Part shown: one piece after another, positions 60,091-64,000 of the stretch
Numbering within the stretch: the stretch's first letter is position 1
Layout: each line of letters starts with the position of its first letter
NCBI GenBank assembly: GCA_028023455.1
Contig: JAQFVV010012404.1
Location: 13,565,421 to 13,629,420, forward strand
Reading direction: 5' to 3'
Length of the DNA stretch: 64,000 nt
DNA from: Epiperipatus broadwayi
Taxonomy: Eukaryota > Onychophora > Udeonychophora > Euonychophora > Peripatidae
The notes under the pieces: model-generated
Databases searched by the model: none
Told to the model about the DNA's origin: nothing
Seen by the model: only the letters and a program-made list of their open reading frames with translations
Translations under genes and position numbers: made by a program

Positions 60091-63000
60091 GAAGATATTA
60101 TTATACTTAATGTTATAAAAAATTTGGTAAAGATTATGGTGTGATTGTACAATTAAGATGATAATATAAATAGGATTAAGAAGGGGGAAAACAATAATAA
60201 ATTATTACTACTAATAATCAAGTGTTACAATTCAATGTTTTGAGCAGAGGATTTAATAATCATACATATATTATATAGTTAGATTTGATGACTTTTATGT
60301 AGAAGTAATATGTGCTTGTCATTGTTTTTTTTATATCTGGAATCACCCAGAGTATTTCAATATAATTTTAGTGTTTGTTTTTTTACAAATAAAAATGATT
60401 ATTTCAATTTTTGAAATAATTATAACACTTACTAAGTTGCAGGTAAAAATAAAATATATGTTAATAAACATATTATTTATATATAAAGCATACTACATAA
60501 ACTTCAAGAATCTCACCAGGAAATTTATCTTTTCAAGGATGCATATCAGACTTTTTTTTAGTTAAGATTTTCTTTTGTAGTCTTCTTGATTTTTTATTAT
60601 AAATACCAATGCTCTGTATTTGAAGAGTTGTATAGAAGTATATATGTCTGAAGTAATAGTAATAGGACATGATTGCCTTTAAATGTTAGAATATATTCTT
60701 CTATTCTCTTTGTCACTTTCATTTATTAGCAGTACTTTTATATTATTTATTATCACAAAAAAATCATTTAATATTATTGTTATTTATAATAATATAAAAA
60801 AGTCATTACTTATTTTGAAATACATGCAATAATATAGGTAGTAATCAGAACATTTGTACTATTTCATAGCTAACTTTTTTATTTGATTCTGCAAGTTTTA
60901 AAAATTCTACAAACTTTATTAAACAATAAGTACACCCTAGTGAAATTATTATACAATCATAGACTTATATCTTAAATGTTGTCAAGTAAAATCAAGAATG
61001 TTAGGATGAGTGTTTGGCACTTCTATTAGTATGTTCCAGAATTTTAAATTTGTATTTACTTATTATTTTGACATTGTTATACATGAACTAAAATTAATTG
61101 TTTTTATTTTCTTTTTGATAGAAAGACACCATCTCTTAAATTATGATATCCTGGTCATCAGCCTGATAAAACTATATGCAAATCCAGAACTGATTACAAA
61201 ACTTATTTTATGAAAGTGCTAAAATCATTTCCATAAAAAATATAATTTTTTTAATATTAAAAAATATTATTTATTAACAGCAATAGCATTGAAAGAGACA
61301 TGTGATTGATAGCATAAAAAACATACTAACATTTCTGCTTTTTTAAAAATCACAAAGTATTAATTTCTATTAGGTTAAATAGCATAAAAGTTTGATTCCT
61401 CTCTTTTATTTTTGCATAACATGCAACTAAAGTCAGTCATTTTTATTGAGGAATTATAGTTTATTGGTTTTTAAGATCCTCAGACAATGATCTCTTAATT
61501 AATATTGTTGCAAATTTGAATTAAAGCACTCATTTTCTTATTGTATTTCATTTTGAATATTATTTTATCAAAATATCTTCTTTCAATACAATGTTTCCAG
61601 AAGCTTATAATCTATTTTTTTTCTTGTTGATATTGTAGTTAATATTTAACACTAAATTAAACAATTCTCATCTTTTGATAATAAATTATTAGATAAAGAT
61701 CAAAAGTTAGATTTAACATTTAATTTTCCATGAAAACTATTAAGATTTTTGATCTTCAAGCTTTTAATTTGTAAAAATATATTATCTGCTGCTATTTAGA
61801 TGCTAGTTGATTTTATTTCTAGAATAACACTGAAATTTTGCATAGATTCTCAGAAAAATAAATAAATGAAACATCTAATAAAATTAATGGCAGTCTTTGT
61901 TATCTGATGATAGTCAGAAATTTTATAAAAAATATGAAGTAACTTTTCATTTGTATTGTTCTCTAATATAATAGATAATATTATAACATGATAACTATAA
62001 TACCAGAAAGAAAACTTCTCTTATATGTCTTACCATTTATAATTACAAGTTGAAGTGACTTATCTTTCCATCTTACACTAAAATCATTCACAGAATCTAT
62101 GCTAATAGTAAGTGCTAATAAAAATTTATTACATATTATTTTTATTGTAGCTTATAGATAAATAATTATTTCTTTATTTTAACTTTATTTTCTCAAAAGT
62201 TAGTAAATATTCAATATGGGATGACATTATTTCTGCAAGATTTCTAAAGTACAATTTTATGTAGAATGGATTGAATCATAAACTAGTGCATATTACTTCT
62301 TCCAAGAGGTCTGACTTTTTTGTTATGTATTTTTTTATTATTATAAAAGTTAAAGTATTTAATGAAATATTCAAAAGTTTCATGATTGGGATATAGAGAA
62401 AATATATGTTCTTATTAATCATGAAAAAGCAACCACTATATTAATGATTATTTGTATTTTCATGGCAATGTTTATAAAAACTAAAATTGATTGTAATTTC
62501 TACTTAGGCACAATATAATTATATCTATGCTTTCTAACAGAAAACGGCATCACATTTATAGTTTCTGTGTCATTTTTTATACTTCCAAATACAGCAAAAA
62601 AATCTGCTTCATATTAAATAACATATTAATCTATTCTAATTTGTGATTAGTTATATTTAAAATCTTGGCACAGCAAATAAAGAGGGTTCATAATTGGTCA
62701 TGTGAGTCTTGTATTGTCATAGTTTATAATTCTGAAATTAGCTATTATATATTATAACGGGCACATACATACGTTACATTGTTTTTTATTAGTAAACATG
62801 AAAAGAATAAAAGTTCGCAAATAAAATTTCTTTTTTAAGAATTAAAAATTGAAAATTAAAAAATCATCTTAAACTCGTATATATATAAAATCGCACAGAT
62901 AAAAAAAAAAAATTATTAAAATAAAACTTTATTAAAAATAGAAAAACTAAATCTTTCAACAAAAAGATTTAGAGATAAAAATATCTTTAAGTTTGGAAAA

Positions 63001-63120
63001 CACATTAATTAATCAGAAATGGAAATGATTATTTTAATTAGTCAAAGTGAACTAGCCTTTGGGCATTTAAATGTATAAGCAATGGTCAGATAGGAAAACA
63101 ATAGAAACTAATAGCAAATG
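60091..63120. other. AT-rich stretch without a recognisable gene
   Basis: No domain or repeat I can name. The open frames at 60371-60565 and 61010-61213 are short, and are mostly Phe, Ile and Lys, as expected from chance in such DNA. Confidence 0.5.
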
Positions 63121-63127
63121 AGAGAAA

Positions 63128-63210
63128 TCCATTGGGAAATCGGACCTCAACGGAAGGATCATCATCAATGATGACGTAATGTCCATTGGATCCTAAAGGT
63201 AATATAAAAG
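63128..63210 (+). promoter_or_regulatory. Candidate promoter: CCAAT, CRE, CCAAT and TATA elements
   Basis: Within 83 bases lie CCATTGG (63128-63134, inverted CCAAT box), TGACGTAA (63171-63178, CRE-like), CCATTGG again (63182-63188) and TATAAAAGG (63202-63210). Order and spacing are those of a compact RNA polymerase II promoter that would start transcription rightwards at about 63235. This is the densest such cluster I see in the window. What it would drive is unknown; it could also belong to a transposon. Confidence 0.4.
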
Positions 63211-64000
63211 GAAAAGTTTGGAAATTATTAGGGAGTTATTACAATGTGACTATATGTGTTAGTGCGGAGTTGAAGGAGAAGGGATTGAAAAGATGCACTC
63301 TTCAATCCCTTCAGTTTTGTTAAAAAAAAGAAATGACATCATTTTCTACATTGAGGACCAGCCAAAGCAAAAGACCTCTGGATGAATAAATAAATCGGCC
63401 AACAGAATACCAATCTCTTTAGGATGGCGTGGGAATTCACGTTCAAATGGCAAGCAACAGATAAAAGGAACGTTTTGAAATCGTAAGAACTTTTTGAACT
63501 CTCAGCTTTAAATATATATAATTAATGAACATTTCCAAACAATAAGAACTTTACTTTTAAACTTGTTCCGTATTTAAAAAAAAATAGAAATAGATTCCTA
63601 TCTGACTAAACTAAATTATTTATTAATTAGGTATAATTTTATTTGATGTATTTCTTTTGTAAAATCATTTCCATTTTTTTTTTTTGTTCTTTTAAGTTTT
63701 TATTATGATTTCTGTTTTTCGATAAATTAAACTATATAAATATTAAACTTAAATCGGGCGTGAATGGCTATATAGATTTGTAAAGTTATATTAGGGGAGG
63801 GTAATCTTAGGTTATTCGTTTCGTAGTTGAATTAGGTCAATGGATTGAATATATTGGTGTAATTAGTAGAAGTAGTACGAGATTCACTATGGGCAGAATC
63901 ATTATTATATGCTGCACACACTCGTTTTGCCAATGGGAGGAATTAGAAGACGGAGACTGCAGTTCCTTCCTATGGAGTTTTTTTTTTATTGCTCTCATCG
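63211..64000. other. Less AT-rich right edge, possible start of a gene beyond the window
   Basis: Base composition is more balanced than in most of the window, mainly at 63211-63480 and 63760-64000. An 11-bp stem (AAGGGATTGAA at 63279-63289 and TTCAATCCCTT at 63301-63311) with an 11-base loop lies downstream of the candidate promoter. A frame open from the ATG at 63889 to the edge (37 codons) reads MGRIIIICCTHSFCQWEELE at its start; I do not recognise it and its length alone does not prove coding. Confidence 0.3.

Overview
The window reads as AT-rich (I estimate about three quarters A+T by eye) nuclear DNA of an animal. The reasons are a dense and varied load of eukaryotic transposable elements, tRNA-derived SINEs with target-site duplications, long homopolymer and AT microsatellites, the absence of long open frames, and the absence of bacterial features. 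TTAGGG-type repeats and the mix of RTE-like LINEs, Penelope-like, Ty3/gypsy, hAT and piggyBac-like elements would fit a lophotrochozoan or another non-insect invertebrate, but the species cannot be fixed from the sequence. I find no host protein-coding gene that I can defend. Every open frame with a recognisable protein signature belongs to a mobile element. The window is therefore best read as intergenic or deep intronic DNA built from layered insertions of different ages.

Layout. 1-6.4 kb: unique-looking AT-rich DNA with an old LINE fragment (2.5-3.05 kb) split by a SINE. 6.44-7.54 kb: a 1.1 kb non-autonomous hAT-like element. 8.15-10.87 kb: an old, heavily decayed RTE-like LINE carrying endonuclease and reverse-transcriptase traces. 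12.4-13.0 kb: a small direct duplication. 13-20 kb: no recognisable gene. 20.24-21.55 kb: a large palindrome made of two Penelope-like 3' ends in head-to-head orientation. 24.1-25.4 kb: a candidate DNA-transposon remnant holding two blocks of degenerate telomere-like repeat. 26.1-28.5 kb: a decayed ZBED-type hAT transposase on the minus strand, interrupted by a SINE and by a young LINE 3' end, each with clear target-site duplications. 29.2-33.7 kb: a minus-strand RTE copy split by a second, different LINE. 34.76-36.45 kb: a younger minus-strand RTE copy whose single frame is broken mainly by point stops. 42.5-44.7 kb: a Ty3/gypsy remnant (RNase H, integrase, probable 3' LTR). 53.6-54.17 kb: a 5'-truncated RTE copy with an intact 177-codon 3' frame. 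54.52-56.71 kb: a piggyBac-like element enclosing an alternating two-length tandem array. 58.33-59.1 kb: another LINE remnant.

Two copies of one long-armed foldback element lie at about 37.5 and 59.8 kb, a third smaller inverted repeat is at 34.1 kb, and a 120-bp miniature element is at 54.2 kb. Near the right edge (63.13-63.21 kb) a compact CRE/CCAAT/TATA cluster is the only plausible host-type promoter I see; it may belong to a gene that continues beyond the window.

How the parts relate: the LINEs supply the machinery that SINEs of this type normally use, and the nesting (SINE in LINE, SINE and LINE in hAT, LINE in RTE) gives a relative time order. The most unusual structures are the Penelope palindrome, the piggyBac-like element with its internal higher-order array, and the foldback family. 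I found no evidence for an entirely new biological system.
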